Origin: Sandaracinaceae bacterium
GTDB lineage: Bacteria; Myxococcota_A; Polyangia; Polyangiales; Sandaracinaceae
DNA length: 64,000 bases
Assembly: GCA_040218145.1 (NCBI GenBank)
Contig: JAVJQK010000105.1
Span: 175,211-239,210, forward strand
Reading direction: 5' to 3'
Every line of letters begins with the position of its first letter. The stretch's first letter is position 1. Position numbers and translations under genes: made by a program. This document shows, in pieces, positions 40,522-48,784 of this stretch. The notes under the pieces are model-generated. The model was given only the letters and a program-made list of their open reading frames with translations, made no database searches and was not told where the DNA came from.

Positions 40522-41325
40522 TCAGGAGAGCGAGCGACCGTTGGAGCTGGACAAGCCGTTGCCTCCGGGGAGGTCCTTGCGCGAGGCCTCGCGCTTGGCG
40601 GTCTCCTTCGCGCGCTCCGCGGCCTCGCGGGCCGACGCGACGGCGACCTCCTTGGCCTCGGCGCCCAGCTCCTTCGCGCGCTCGAGCGCTTGCTCGCGCC
40701 GCTCACCCATCAGGCTGCGCTCCCGCGTAGTGGTGGGGATGAGCATGCCCAGCCCCACGCCCGCCACGAGCGCCGCGGCGCCGAACGCGAGCGGCTGCGC
40801 GTCGTAGGTGTCCTGGGTCTGGACCCAGGCGCGTTGTGCCTGCAGGCGGCTCTCATCGGCGAGCTCGGTCGCGCGGGCCGTGACGCGATCCTTGACGACC
40901 GCCGCCTTGTCGCTCGCGCGGTCCATCCGCGCACGCGCCGCGTCGGCGCCGTCGCTCATGGCCGCGCGCGCGCTCGAAGCGGCGCTCTCGGCGGCGCGCT
41001 CGACGCGGCGCTCGGGGCCGAACGCCTTGTAGAGCAGCCACCCAGCCCCGACCGCCACCATCGCGCTCGGGATGGGGTTCTCTCGCACGGTGTCGGCCAG
41101 GGTTCGCCCCGCGCTGGCCGCGCTCGCGGCGACCTGCTCGGTCGCCTCCTTCGTGCTCTCGATCGCTCTGTCCTTCGCCTCCAACATCTTCTCCTTCGCT
41201 ACTTCCTTTGCGTGCTCTGGGGTCAGGCGGTCTCCGACCTCCCCGACCTCCGCCGCGAGGCGCTCTCGGGTCGCCACGATGTTCGCGCGGAGCGCCTGAA
41301 TGTCCTTGTCGTCGTTCTCGTTCAT
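40522..41325 (-). CDS. DUF3618 membrane-associated protein
   Basis: 267 aa. The N-terminal DUF3618 motif is clear (IQALRANIVATRERLAAEVGEVGDRL). A hydrophobic segment follows at about residues 88-104 (NPIPSAMVAVGAGWLLYKAF), then a long Ala/Arg/Glu/Lys amphipathic helix region and a second hydrophobic segment near 180-196 (FGAAALVAGVGLGMLIP). The C-tail is Lys/Glu-rich, LEA-like. Proteins of this type usually sit beside holin-family and YqjD-like genes in stress-induced envelope operons. The start overlaps the preceding stop (ATGA). Confidence 0.82.
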   Translation of the reverse strand: MNENDDKDIQALRANIVATRERLAAEVGEVGDRLTPEHAKEVAKEKMLEAKDRAIESTKEATEQVAASAASAGRTLADTVRENPIPSAMVAVGAGWLLYKAFGPERRVERAAESAASSARAAMSDGADAARARMDRASDKAAVVKDRVTARATELADESRLQAQRAWVQTQDTYDAQPLAFGAAALVAGVGLGMLIPTTTRERSLMGERREQALERAKELGAEAKEVAVASAREAAERAKETAKREASRKDLPGGNGLSSSNGRSLS

Positions 41326-41777
41326 CGCGCGGCCTCCTTCAGGGTCCAGGCGTCCGTCTTCACGCTCTGGATCGTCTTCTTCGGTGTCAGCTCGGCCTCG
41401 GCCAGCTTCCGCTTGCCGCGCACGACCATCGCGCCGCCGATGGCGGCGTAGGCCACGCCCACGATCAACGCGGCGATCCAGCCGCTCATCGTGGTGGCGA
41501 GCCCGAGGATCAGGGCGGCGGTCAGCGCCAGCACGCCCACGTAGGCGACCAGGCTCCCCGCGCCGAGCATCGCACCTTGCTTCTCCACACGCGTGATCCG
41601 CGCGTCCATCTCGCGCTTGAACAGCTCGAGCTCCTGGTCGACCAGGAGCGAGGTGTCCCGCGAGATCGCGCTCATGAGCTCACCGAGCTTCTGGTCCTCG
41701 GTCCCCGAGCTCGCATCTCGTAGTCGGGCGTGACCGTTGCCGCGCCCCACCGCCTCAGTTCGTGCCGCCTGCATCAT
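41322..41777 (-). CDS. Phage-holin-superfamily (YqjE-like) membrane protein
   Basis: 151 aa. An N-terminal soluble helix (GELMSAISRDTSLLVDQELELFKREM) is followed by two transmembrane helices at about residues 74-94 and 100-120. This matches the Actino-holin-X/phage holin-3-like (YqjE) family, which despite the name are mostly chromosomal envelope proteins. It overlaps both neighbours by 4 bp (ATGA), so the three genes are translationally coupled. Confidence 0.8.
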   Translation of the reverse strand: MMQAARTEAVGRGNGHARLRDASSGTEDQKLGELMSAISRDTSLLVDQELELFKREMDARITRVEKQGAMLGAGSLVAYVGVLALTAALILGLATTMSGWIAALIVGVAYAAIGGAMVVRGKRKLAEAELTPKKTIQSVKTDAWTLKEAAR

Positions 41778-42265
41778 CGCTCTCCATCATCGATGGGCGC
41801 GGGCACCTGAGCCGCTCGCCGCTCGATGGCGCTGGTCTCCGGCCTTGGCGGAGAGGCGGTGAGGAAGCGGCCGATCGCGAAGCCCGCGAGGGCACAGCCA
41901 CCGAGGAAGAGCGCCGGCTTCGCCCGGGCGAAGGTGGAGGCGTCTTCGGTCAACGCGGCGGCGTCTCGCTCGCGCAGGTAGCGAGCTGCGCGGTCGGCTT
42001 GCTCGCCGATCTTGGCAACGTAGGGTCCGCTGCTTTGACCTTCGGTGCGCAGCTGCTCCGCGCTCGTGCGGAAGGCGCGCGAGACGGCTTCGAGCTGTCC
42101 GGCGACTTCTTCGCGACCCATATCGGCCATCGCCGTCACCTGCTGCTTGGCGTCCTCGGCATGGCTCTGGGCCTCTGCCTTCAGACCGCGCTCGCCTCGT
42201 GAGGGCTCCGAGAGCGCCGTGGAAGTCGAACGATCTTGTTCGTCGAATCGATGTCGTGTTTCCAA
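41774..42265 (-). CDS. YqjD/ElaB-like single-pass membrane protein
   Basis: 163 aa from TTG at 42265. This start was chosen because CAGGAG lies 8 nt upstream, the best Shine-Dalgarno in the open frame. A hydrophilic, helical region (Ala/Glu/Gln/Arg, about residues 15-115) is followed by one C-terminal hydrophobic segment (KPALFLGGCALAGFAIGRFL) and a Pro-rich tail. That is the layout of YqjD/ElaB ribosome-associated tail-anchored proteins, though sequence similarity is weak. First gene of the coupled trio with the holin-family and DUF3618 genes. Confidence 0.6.
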   Translation of the reverse strand: METRHRFDEQDRSTSTALSEPSRGERGLKAEAQSHAEDAKQQVTAMADMGREEVAGQLEAVSRAFRTSAEQLRTEGQSSGPYVAKIGEQADRAARYLRERDAAALTEDASTFARAKPALFLGGCALAGFAIGRFLTASPPRPETSAIERRAAQVPAPIDDGER

Positions 42266-42354
42266 AGTCTTGGTCTCCTGTGGTTGGGGGTGATGAGTGG
42301 ACGCGCAAGGACGGTGCCGGGCGCATCGAAGGGCCCTGAGCGGCGTCGGCCGGC

Positions 42355-43278
42355 TCACGACGCCACGGCGAGACGATCTGCTCCGGCTCGAACGCCCGCC
42401 CGGGCCGGCCTCCACAGCTCCGCCCGGTAGCGCTCGAAGGTCCGGGCGCCGGCCGTCAGACGCATGAGCGCACCCTCCGCGATCCATGGCGCGCGCTCTG
42501 GCGCCTCCTCCACCAGGGGCGCCAGCACCTCGTCGGCCCACTGCGCGTAGTGCTTCTCGTCGATGTGCTCGTGAAGGCTGTAGTAGCGCCGCGCGAGCTT
42601 GCTCACGCGGAGCCGAGCGAGGCCATCCTTCACCTTGGCGCATCGGTCGGGAGCGGTGAGCTCCACGGCGCCGAGCGCGCCGACCGAGTGGAAGGCCCAA
42701 CGCCGATTGTAGGCGAGGCCCATCAGCGTATTGCACAAGGCAAGGGACTCCCAGCAGGGCTCGACCCGCAGGCCGCCCACCTCCAGCTCTTCGGTGAGCG
42801 CGTCGAGCATCGGTCCGTGCATGGCCGACTCCCGGCCTCGGCCCATCTCGTCCCAGTAGTTGTTGGCGAGCTCCAGCTTGGCCCGCGTCGGCATGCGCCG
42901 CTGGGTGAGCGCCACGAGGTCGTCGAAGCCCGCCTCGGTGGCCAGCTCCTGCCCGAGGAACCACTGCATGTCTTCTCGAGTGGCCGACGCGGCGAGCCAG
43001 TCGAAGAGCTCGTCGTGCTGACCGGGACCCGCGGCGCGGAGCTCCCCGAACCACGCGACGAAGCCCGCCGGGTCCGGAGGCGCCGCGCGTGCGCGGTCCG
43101 CGACGGCGGCGCGCTCCGCCTGGAGGAACCGCTCCTCCGCCTCGCGCCAGCGCACGTCGGCGGCAGGGTCGAAGGGGGCCGCGGGGGAGCTGGGCCGGAG
43201 CCGTCGCACGTTCATCGCGTACAGCTCCCGGTGGAGCTGCGAAGGATCCGTCGTCTCGGCGTCGCGTCGAGTCTGCAT
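42355..43278 (-). CDS. Iron-containing redox enzyme (haem-oxygenase-like fold)
   Basis: 307 aa from ATG at 43278; the frame is open further upstream with no better start. The protein is all-helical. Metal-ligand motifs expected of the haem-oxygenase-like diiron oxidase/PqqC-type family appear in order: GQELATEAGFDDL, NNYWDEMGRGRESAMHGPML and HEHIDEKHYAQW. Known members oxidise amino-acid or fatty-acid substrates using a labile diiron centre. The substrate is unknown. It is divergent from the DDAH-like amidinotransferase with 166 bp between starts, so the two may share control. Confidence 0.75.
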   Translation of the reverse strand: MQTRRDAETTDPSQLHRELYAMNVRRLRPSSPAAPFDPAADVRWREAEERFLQAERAAVADRARAAPPDPAGFVAWFGELRAAGPGQHDELFDWLAASATREDMQWFLGQELATEAGFDDLVALTQRRMPTRAKLELANNYWDEMGRGRESAMHGPMLDALTEELEVGGLRVEPCWESLALCNTLMGLAYNRRWAFHSVGALGAVELTAPDRCAKVKDGLARLRVSKLARRYYSLHEHIDEKHYAQWADEVLAPLVEEAPERAPWIAEGALMRLTAGARTFERYRAELWRPARAGVRAGADRLAVAS

Positions 43279-43444
43279 GAGCGACTGTCGATGCAAGCGC
43301 GCAGCCAAGCACTCGCCCGAAGCTGAGCGCCACCGAGGTGCGGCGTGTTGCCGCGACGTGCGAACGGGCATCGCACGCTCGCGTCGGGGCCGCGCCAAGC
43401 GAGGCACACGACGAGCCGGCGCGCGCATTGCAGCTGTCTCGCGC

Positions 43445-44317
43445 GTGCAGACATTCACTCATGTGGTCAGCGGTCTGGAGTCACCCTGCGGCGACGGCTA
43501 TCGCGTCGCGTGGCGCATCAACCCTCACATGCGAGTCGGCAGCACGCGCCGCGCACGCGCGCGCGCTCAGCACGATGCCTTCCGGTCTGCGCTCATCGCG
43601 GCCGGCGCGCGGCTCCTCGAGCTGCCCTTCGTGCCGGGCGCGTACGACTGCGTGTTCATGAAGGACCCGGCGTTGCTCGTTCGGCGAGAGGATGGCAGCG
43701 CGGGGGCGCTCTTGGCCCGCGCTCGTCATCGCGAGCGCGCCGAGGAGTTCGCGGCGCGGCGCTGGCAGCTCGAAGCGGCTGGCTTCGCGGTCGACGGCTG
43801 TGAGAGTCGGCTCGAAGGCGGAGACGTGGTTCGGGTCGGGGAGCGCTATCTGCTCGGGCACGGCTTCCGATCGGAACGGCGAGCGGCGGCGGCGCTGGAG
43901 CGGTTCACGGGCCGCGAGGTGCTCCCGCTCCGCCTGACCGATGCGGCGCTCTACCACCTCGACACCGCGGTCGCGTACCTGAGCGGAGGCGAGCTGCTCG
44001 TGGCCGAGGGGGCCATCGCGGACCGAGACCTCCGCGCTCTCGAGCGGTTCCAGGGAGTCCGTCACCTCGAAGTGATTCCGCGTAGCCAGGCCATGGCCTT
44101 CGCCGCCAACCTCGTCCAGATCGGCGACCGGGTGATTCTCGCCTCGGGAGCGCCGCACATGGAGTCACGCCTCGTCGCGTGGGGCTACCGCCCAGTGGCG
44201 ATCGAGCTCGACCAGTTCATCGCTGCAGGGGGCAGCGCCGCTTGCCTGGTCGCCGAGGTGCACGGAGCAGGCCTCTCCGCCGCCAGCATGTCCACCGCCA
44301 GCGCCGCTGCAGCCTGA
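43445..44317 (+). CDS. DDAH/arginine-deiminase-like amidinotransferase
   Basis: 290 aa from GTG at 43445; a start at the internal Met in RINPHMRVG would truncate the family N-terminus. Motifs of the guanidine-modifying superfamily are present: INPHMR near 26-30, DCVFMKDP (68-75), EGGDVV (124-129), the catalytic His171 in YHLDTAVAYL and the nucleophile Cys267 in AGGSAACLVAEVH. These enzymes hydrolyse or transfer the amidino group of arginine derivatives such as dimethylarginine. The substrate is not defined here. It converges on the ku gene with a 6-bp gap. Confidence 0.85.
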   Translation: MQTFTHVVSGLESPCGDGYRVAWRINPHMRVGSTRRARARAQHDAFRSALIAAGARLLELPFVPGAYDCVFMKDPALLVRREDGSAGALLARARHRERAEEFAARRWQLEAAGFAVDGCESRLEGGDVVRVGERYLLGHGFRSERRAAAALERFTGREVLPLRLTDAALYHLDTAVAYLSGGELLVAEGAIADRDLRALERFQGVRHLEVIPRSQAMAFAANLVQIGDRVILASGAPHMESRLVAWGYRPVAIELDQFIAAGGSAACLVAEVHGAGLSAASMSTASAAAA

Positions 44318-44323
44318 GCCGGT

Positions 44324-45280
44324 CTACGCGGCCTGCGCCTTCTCGATCGAGGCGATGAGCTGCGCCTTGGTCATCCGGCTGCGCCCGTCGATGTCGAGGG
44401 CCTGCGCGCGCTCGTAGAGCTCGTCTTTGGTCCGTGACGCGAGGTCCTCGCCCGAGGTCGCGCGCTTCTTCTTCCCGGCCGGCGCGTCGGTCTCGGCCGC
44501 CTTCAGGCGCGCCTTGAGCACGGCGACGAGGTCGGTGGGCTCCTCGGGATCCTCGGACGTCTCCTCGTCCGCGCCCGGCGCGACGACCACGTCCGTGCCC
44601 GCGGCGAGCTTCTCCTCCACGAGCTCACGGAGGGCCTCGGCGCGGGGATCGGTGACCTCGTCCTCGTCGAGGCGCTTCACCTCGAGCTTCTTCAGGGCAG
44701 CCCGCATGGACTTCGCCTGCGAGGCGTCCCCCGAGGGCGGGTCCGCGAGCCCGACGTCCTCTGCGCTGCGCAGCTCGTCCGCGAAGCGGAGCGTCTCGGC
44801 GCGGAGGATGCCGTCGTCGGCGAAGATCGCGACGAGGTACTCCGTGCCCCGCATCACGAACGTCGCGATCCCCGCGTGACCTCGCTTCTCCATGGTCGCC
44901 GCGAGCACCGCGTAGGAGCGCGTGGACTCGCTCGCCGGCGCGAGGAAGTAAGAGCGCTTCAACCAGGCCGGACCGATGGCGTCTCGCGGCACGAACCGTC
45001 GGAGGTGGATGTCGCGAGAGCGCTCCGGCTCGAGGGCGTCCAGCTCCTCGTCGCTCAGGACGACGAACCCCTCTTCGACCGGCGCGCCGCGCACGATCTG
45101 CTCGGACGACAGCGGCGCGTCGTCGGCGCCGAAGTACACGCGAGAGAGCGGGACCCCCTCGGGGCTCAGCATCCGGAGGCTCGGTCGCTGGCTGCGGACG
45201 GCGGGGAAGAGCTCGACCGGGATCGAGACGAGCCCGAAGGTGAGGGTGCCGCTCCAGAACCCGCGGACGTCATCCGGCAT
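44324..45280 (-). CDS. Ku protein with C-terminal SAP/Rho-N-like domain
   Basis: 318 aa. The Ku core (about residues 5-250) begins FWSGTLTFGLVSIPVELF and includes YFLAPASESTRSYAVL. It forms a ring on DNA ends for non-homologous end joining and recruits LigD. The C-terminus carries a Lys-rich stretch and a helix-extended-loop-helix motif of about 40 residues (LASRTKDELYERAQALDIDGRSRMTKAQLIASI), a DNA-binding SAP/Rho-N-type module seen in some Ku tails. It is the last gene of the NHEJ operon and overlaps the other ku gene by 11 bp. Confidence 0.92.
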   Translation of the reverse strand: MPDDVRGFWSGTLTFGLVSIPVELFPAVRSQRPSLRMLSPEGVPLSRVYFGADDAPLSSEQIVRGAPVEEGFVVLSDEELDALEPERSRDIHLRRFVPRDAIGPAWLKRSYFLAPASESTRSYAVLAATMEKRGHAGIATFVMRGTEYLVAIFADDGILRAETLRFADELRSAEDVGLADPPSGDASQAKSMRAALKKLEVKRLDEDEVTDPRAEALRELVEEKLAAGTDVVVAPGADEETSEDPEEPTDLVAVLKARLKAAETDAPAGKKKRATSGEDLASRTKDELYERAQALDIDGRSRMTKAQLIASIEKAQAA

Positions 45281-46076
45281 GGCTTCGCTCCTTCTTTCGT
45301 GACTTCTTCTTCTTGCGAGTGGCCGCCTTCAGGCTCTCGCGGAGCGCGTCCTCGAGGTCGGTGGAGGGCTCGCGCGCCTTCACGGGAGCCGGCGCCTCCA
45401 CGGTCTCGCCGCGCGCCTTCTTCGCCAGGAGCTCCGCCACCGCGTCCTGGTAGGTCGGTCGGTACTCGGACACGTCGAAGTCGTCGGCCAGCGCCTCGAT
45501 CAGGGCCTCGGCCAGCTTGGCCTCCTTGGCGTCGATCGACGCCTCGGGCGGCGCGATCGCGCTCGGCTCGAGCACCTCCTCGGCCGGTCGCAGGGTGCTC
45601 AACCTCAACGCGCCGTCTTCCGCGCGGAGCGCGCCCGTGTAGTGTCGTTTGCGCATGGCCCAGCGCACGATGGCGACCCGCTCCGGCTTCGCGAGCGCAG
45701 CGGCGAGCGCTCCGTAGCCCGCCTCGTCGCCGTCGGGACCGAGCCAGTACGGTCGGTCGTAGCGCGCGGGATCGATCGCGTCGGGCGCGAGCACCGCCCG
45801 GACCTCCACCGCGCGGTCCGCGTCCGGAGCGAGCGCGTCGAGCTCCTCGTCCGTCAGCATCACGAAGGTCCCCGGGGACGCCTCGAAGCCGCGACGGACG
45901 TCCTCGACCGGCTCTCCCGTGCGTGGGTCGACCATCTTCTGCGACACCGGCGTGAGCGCGTCCGCGTCGAGCATGCGGAAGTGCGTCCGCGCGTCTCGTG
46001 CCGCCGCGTAGAGCTTCACCGGGACCTGGTGATCGCCGAACGCGATCACACCCTTCCACATCGCGCGCACGCTCAT
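45270..46076 (-). CDS. Ku protein (second paralogue)
   Basis: 268 aa from ATG at 46076, overlapping the Cys-rich gene by 4 bp. The Ku core runs from RAMWKGVIAFGDHQVPVKLY through YDRPYWLGPDGDEAGYGAL. It ends with a short, strongly basic tail (TRKKKKSRKKERS) and lacks the SAP/Rho-N module of its neighbour. Two adjacent, diverged ku genes suggest a heterodimer, as reported for paired Ku proteins in rhizobia. Confidence 0.92.
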   Translation of the reverse strand: MSVRAMWKGVIAFGDHQVPVKLYAAARDARTHFRMLDADALTPVSQKMVDPRTGEPVEDVRRGFEASPGTFVMLTDEELDALAPDADRAVEVRAVLAPDAIDPARYDRPYWLGPDGDEAGYGALAAALAKPERVAIVRWAMRKRHYTGALRAEDGALRLSTLRPAEEVLEPSAIAPPEASIDAKEAKLAEALIEALADDFDVSEYRPTYQDAVAELLAKKARGETVEAPAPVKAREPSTDLEDALRESLKAATRKKKKSRKKERSHAG

Positions 46077-46300
46077 GACGAGCGCTCCCCGACCCGGTCC
46101 CGCGCTTCGGCGCCCTGCTCTTCGAAGCAAGGCGCGCAGGACCAGCTCGACCGCACGACGCAGTGCTCGCACAGACACGCGTCGCACCAGGTGCATCGGA
46201 CGGTCAGCGCGTAGCGGACCTCGTGCTCACACCGCGCACAGCGCTCCATGTCTTCGAACATGTCTTCGAACGTGTCTTCGAACGTGATCTCTCGGAGCAT
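46073..46300 (-). CDS. Small Cys-rich (zinc-finger-like) protein in the NHEJ operon
   Basis: 75 aa from ATG at 46300. The first 18 residues contain a repeated FEDT/FEDM unit; a start at the Met in MERCARC (46249) would omit it. The rest is a compact nine-Cys domain: C21-x2-C24, C36-x2-C39-x2-C42-x-C44-x2-C47, C55-x2-C58, spaced like a B-box or double zinc ribbon. It overlaps the following ku start by 4 bp (ATGA) and lies 109 bp after ligD, so it belongs to the end-joining operon. I know no established bacterial NHEJ factor of this type. Role unknown; DNA-end or Ku binding is a guess. Confidence 0.65.
   Translation of the reverse strand: MLREITFEDTFEDMFEDMERCARCEHEVRYALTVRCTWCDACLCEHCVVRSSWSCAPCFEEQGAEARDRVGERSS
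46249..46284. repeat. Three 12-bp tandem repeats at the start of the Cys-rich gene
   Basis: Three consecutive copies of TGTCTTCGAACR (46249-46260, 46261-46272, 46273-46284). On the minus strand each encodes FEDT or FEDM within the N-terminus. Units containing CAT create alternative in-frame Met codons, so start choice could vary. Confidence 0.8.
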
Positions 46301-46409
46301 GCATGGCGGGGAAGCAACGTCCGCACCGTCCTGGCCGTTCAGCTCGCGCGCGCTCGAGTCGCGGCAAGTCGCCCCGGGCGTGGCAATGCGCGCTCGGCGG
46401 TCCAGGCGC

Positions 46410-48725
46410 TCAGGGGAGCGGGCGGCGCGCGGCGTCGTAGCCGTCCCACGGATCGGGCCGCTCGAGCGACTCCAGCGCTTCGAGCAGGGTGCGCCGCGGC
46501 CCTCGCTCCAGGTCGTCCCAGGCGACCGGGAGGGCGACCGGGGCGTCCGCGCTCGCCCTGGTGGAGTAGGGAGCGATGGCGGTGGCGCCGCGTCCGTTGC
46601 GGAGATAGTCGACGAAGATCTTCCCGCGCCGCGCGCGCTTGCTGCTCGTCGCCACGTACCGGTCGGGGTGCTCCTGCACGAGCGACTCCGCGACCGCCTT
46701 GCAGAACGCCTTCGTGCGTCTCCACCCGGCAGACGGCAGGAGCGGCGCCACCACGTGGAGCCCCTTGCCGCCGGTGGCGAGGCAGAACGCGGTCAGCCCC
46801 AGCCCCTCCAGCATGCCCCGCACGTCGTGAGCGGCGCCGAGCACCGCGTCGAAGCCGACCGCCTCGTCGGGGTCGAGGTCGATGACGATCCGCTCCGGCT
46901 GCTCGACGGCGTCGGCCCGCGCGCCCCAGACGTGGATCTCGAGCGCGCTGATCTGCGCGAGCGCCCGCAGGCCCTCCACGTCGTCGACCCGGACGTGTGG
47001 CTCGTCGTCGCCCACCTCTGCGGCGCGCAGCGCGTCGGGCGCGCCCTGCATCCGATGCTTCTGATGGAAACGCGGGCCGTCGATCCCGCGCGGGGCGCGC
47101 ACGAGCATCAGCGGTCGACCGGCGACGCGCGGGAGCATGCGCGGGGCGACGGCCTCGTAGTACGCGGCGAGCTCGCGCTTCTCGAGTCCGACGCCATCGA
47201 AGAGCACGCGGTCGGGGTTCGTGAGCGTGACCCGCGGCGCCTCGCGCTCCTCGAGGGCCACGAAGACGGGGTGGCGCAGACGACCGGCCCGGGTCTCTTC
47301 CTTGGCCTTCACACGCGCGCTCAGCGTCGGGGAGACCCAGCGGACGCCCTTCAGCCGCGGCGCGTCTTCGACCGGCGGCGCATCCGTCTCGAGCGGCTCG
47401 AGCTGCGCGCGAAGGCGCTTCAGCGTGGCGCGGTCGAAGCCGGTGCCGACCTTGCCCGCGTAGCGCAGCGCGCCTTCGTCCCAGCGCCCGAGCACGAGCG
47501 CCCCGAGCCCCACGCGCGCGCCCGAAGGCTCCGTGAACCCGACGATCGGCCGCGTCAGCTCGGCGCTGCAGCGCGCCTTGCGCCAGGAGCGAGTCCGCTT
47601 GCCCTCATAGATCGCATCGCGCCGCTTGCTCACCACCCCCTCGGCGCCGAGCGCGCACGCCTCGCGGTGGAGCGCGGCGCCGTCCTCGAAGGCCTCGGAG
47701 AAGCGGAGCGGGTCCATGCCTTCGCCGATCACGGTCGCGAGCAGCGCTCGGCGTGCATCGAGCCGCGCCCCGCGGAGGTCGTATCCGTCGAGCGTCAGGA
47801 GATCGAACGCCACGTAGCGCAGCGCGTCCGCGCGTCCTTCGGAGAGCGCGCGCTGGAGCGCCCCGAAGTCGGTCGTGCCGTCGGCGCCGAACACGACCAG
47901 CTCCCCGTCGACCCACGCGTCGTCGACGTCGAGCTTCGCGAGCGCGGCCGCGATCGAGGGCGCCTTCGCCGTCCAGTCCAGCCCCTTGCGCGTCGTCAGT
48001 TTCACCTCGCCCCGGTCCAGGCGCGCGAGCACGCGGTAGCCGTCGAGCTTCAGCTCGTGGATCCACGCGTCCCCTCTCGGCGGCGCGTCGATGCGGGTCG
48101 CCAGCTGCGGCTTCACGTCCACCCGCGCGCGTCTCCTCGCGCCTTCGATCTCGGCCGGATCGGGGCGCTCCGACCCGCGCTGGATCGCCTCGACCGTGCG
48201 GCCGGTCTCCACGCTCGTCGTGAAGCGGTCGACCAGCGGAGGTCCACCGTCGACGGCGTGCGCGTCGCGACCCTTGATGAGCAGCCAGTCGCCGCGCTTC
48301 GTCTTCACCAGCGTCCAGCGGCCCTTCAGGCGCTCGCCGTTCAGCTCGAAGCGGAGGCGGCCTCGCTCCATCCCCTCGTCGGGGTCGCTCAGCGGCGCCC
48401 AGGTGCCGGTGTCCCAGAGCTGCACCGGGCCGCCGCCGTACTGCCCGCTCGGGATCACGCCCTCGAACGTCGCATACGAGAGCGGGTGATCTTCGGTGCG
48501 GACCGCGAGCCGCTTGTCCTTCGGGTCCGCGCTCGGGCCCTTCGGCACGGCCCAGCTCCAGAGCACGCCGCCATGCTCCAGGCGAAAGTCGTAGTGCAGG
48601 CGAGAGGCGTCGTGCCGCTGCACGACGAAGACCGGCGCCCCATCGCTCGGCTCGGTCTCGCCGGCCGGCTCGGAGGTCTTGGTGAAGTCGCGCTTGGCCG
48701 CGTACTCGCGCAGGGGCTCGCCCAT
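46410..48725 (-). CDS. ligD: Multifunctional ATP-dependent DNA ligase LigD
   Basis: 771 aa from ATG at 48725. Domain order is phosphoesterase-ligase-polymerase, as in Pseudomonas LigD. The 3'-phosphoesterase (about residues 30-165) has VVQRHDASRLHYDFRLE and GQYGGGPVQLWD. The adenylating ligase (about 200-480) has Lys226 in HELKLDGYR, plus WVDGELVVF and GAEGVVSKR. The primase-like polymerase (about 495-765) has the catalytic Asp pair in IVIDLDPDE and TGGKGLHVVAPL. LigD processes and seals ends held by Ku. The gene heads a same-strand cluster with the Cys-rich gene and two ku genes. Confidence 0.95.
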   Translation of the reverse strand: MGEPLREYAAKRDFTKTSEPAGETEPSDGAPVFVVQRHDASRLHYDFRLEHGGVLWSWAVPKGPSADPKDKRLAVRTEDHPLSYATFEGVIPSGQYGGGPVQLWDTGTWAPLSDPDEGMERGRLRFELNGERLKGRWTLVKTKRGDWLLIKGRDAHAVDGGPPLVDRFTTSVETGRTVEAIQRGSERPDPAEIEGARRRARVDVKPQLATRIDAPPRGDAWIHELKLDGYRVLARLDRGEVKLTTRKGLDWTAKAPSIAAALAKLDVDDAWVDGELVVFGADGTTDFGALQRALSEGRADALRYVAFDLLTLDGYDLRGARLDARRALLATVIGEGMDPLRFSEAFEDGAALHREACALGAEGVVSKRRDAIYEGKRTRSWRKARCSAELTRPIVGFTEPSGARVGLGALVLGRWDEGALRYAGKVGTGFDRATLKRLRAQLEPLETDAPPVEDAPRLKGVRWVSPTLSARVKAKEETRAGRLRHPVFVALEEREAPRVTLTNPDRVLFDGVGLEKRELAAYYEAVAPRMLPRVAGRPLMLVRAPRGIDGPRFHQKHRMQGAPDALRAAEVGDDEPHVRVDDVEGLRALAQISALEIHVWGARADAVEQPERIVIDLDPDEAVGFDAVLGAAHDVRGMLEGLGLTAFCLATGGKGLHVVAPLLPSAGWRRTKAFCKAVAESLVQEHPDRYVATSSKRARRGKIFVDYLRNGRGATAIAPYSTRASADAPVALPVAWDDLERGPRRTLLEALESLERPDPWDGYDAARRPLP

Positions 48726-48784
48726 GTTCGCTCCGAGCCGGCTCCTAGACGCGGCGTCGAGCGGGCCAAGTCGACGCCGGTCTC

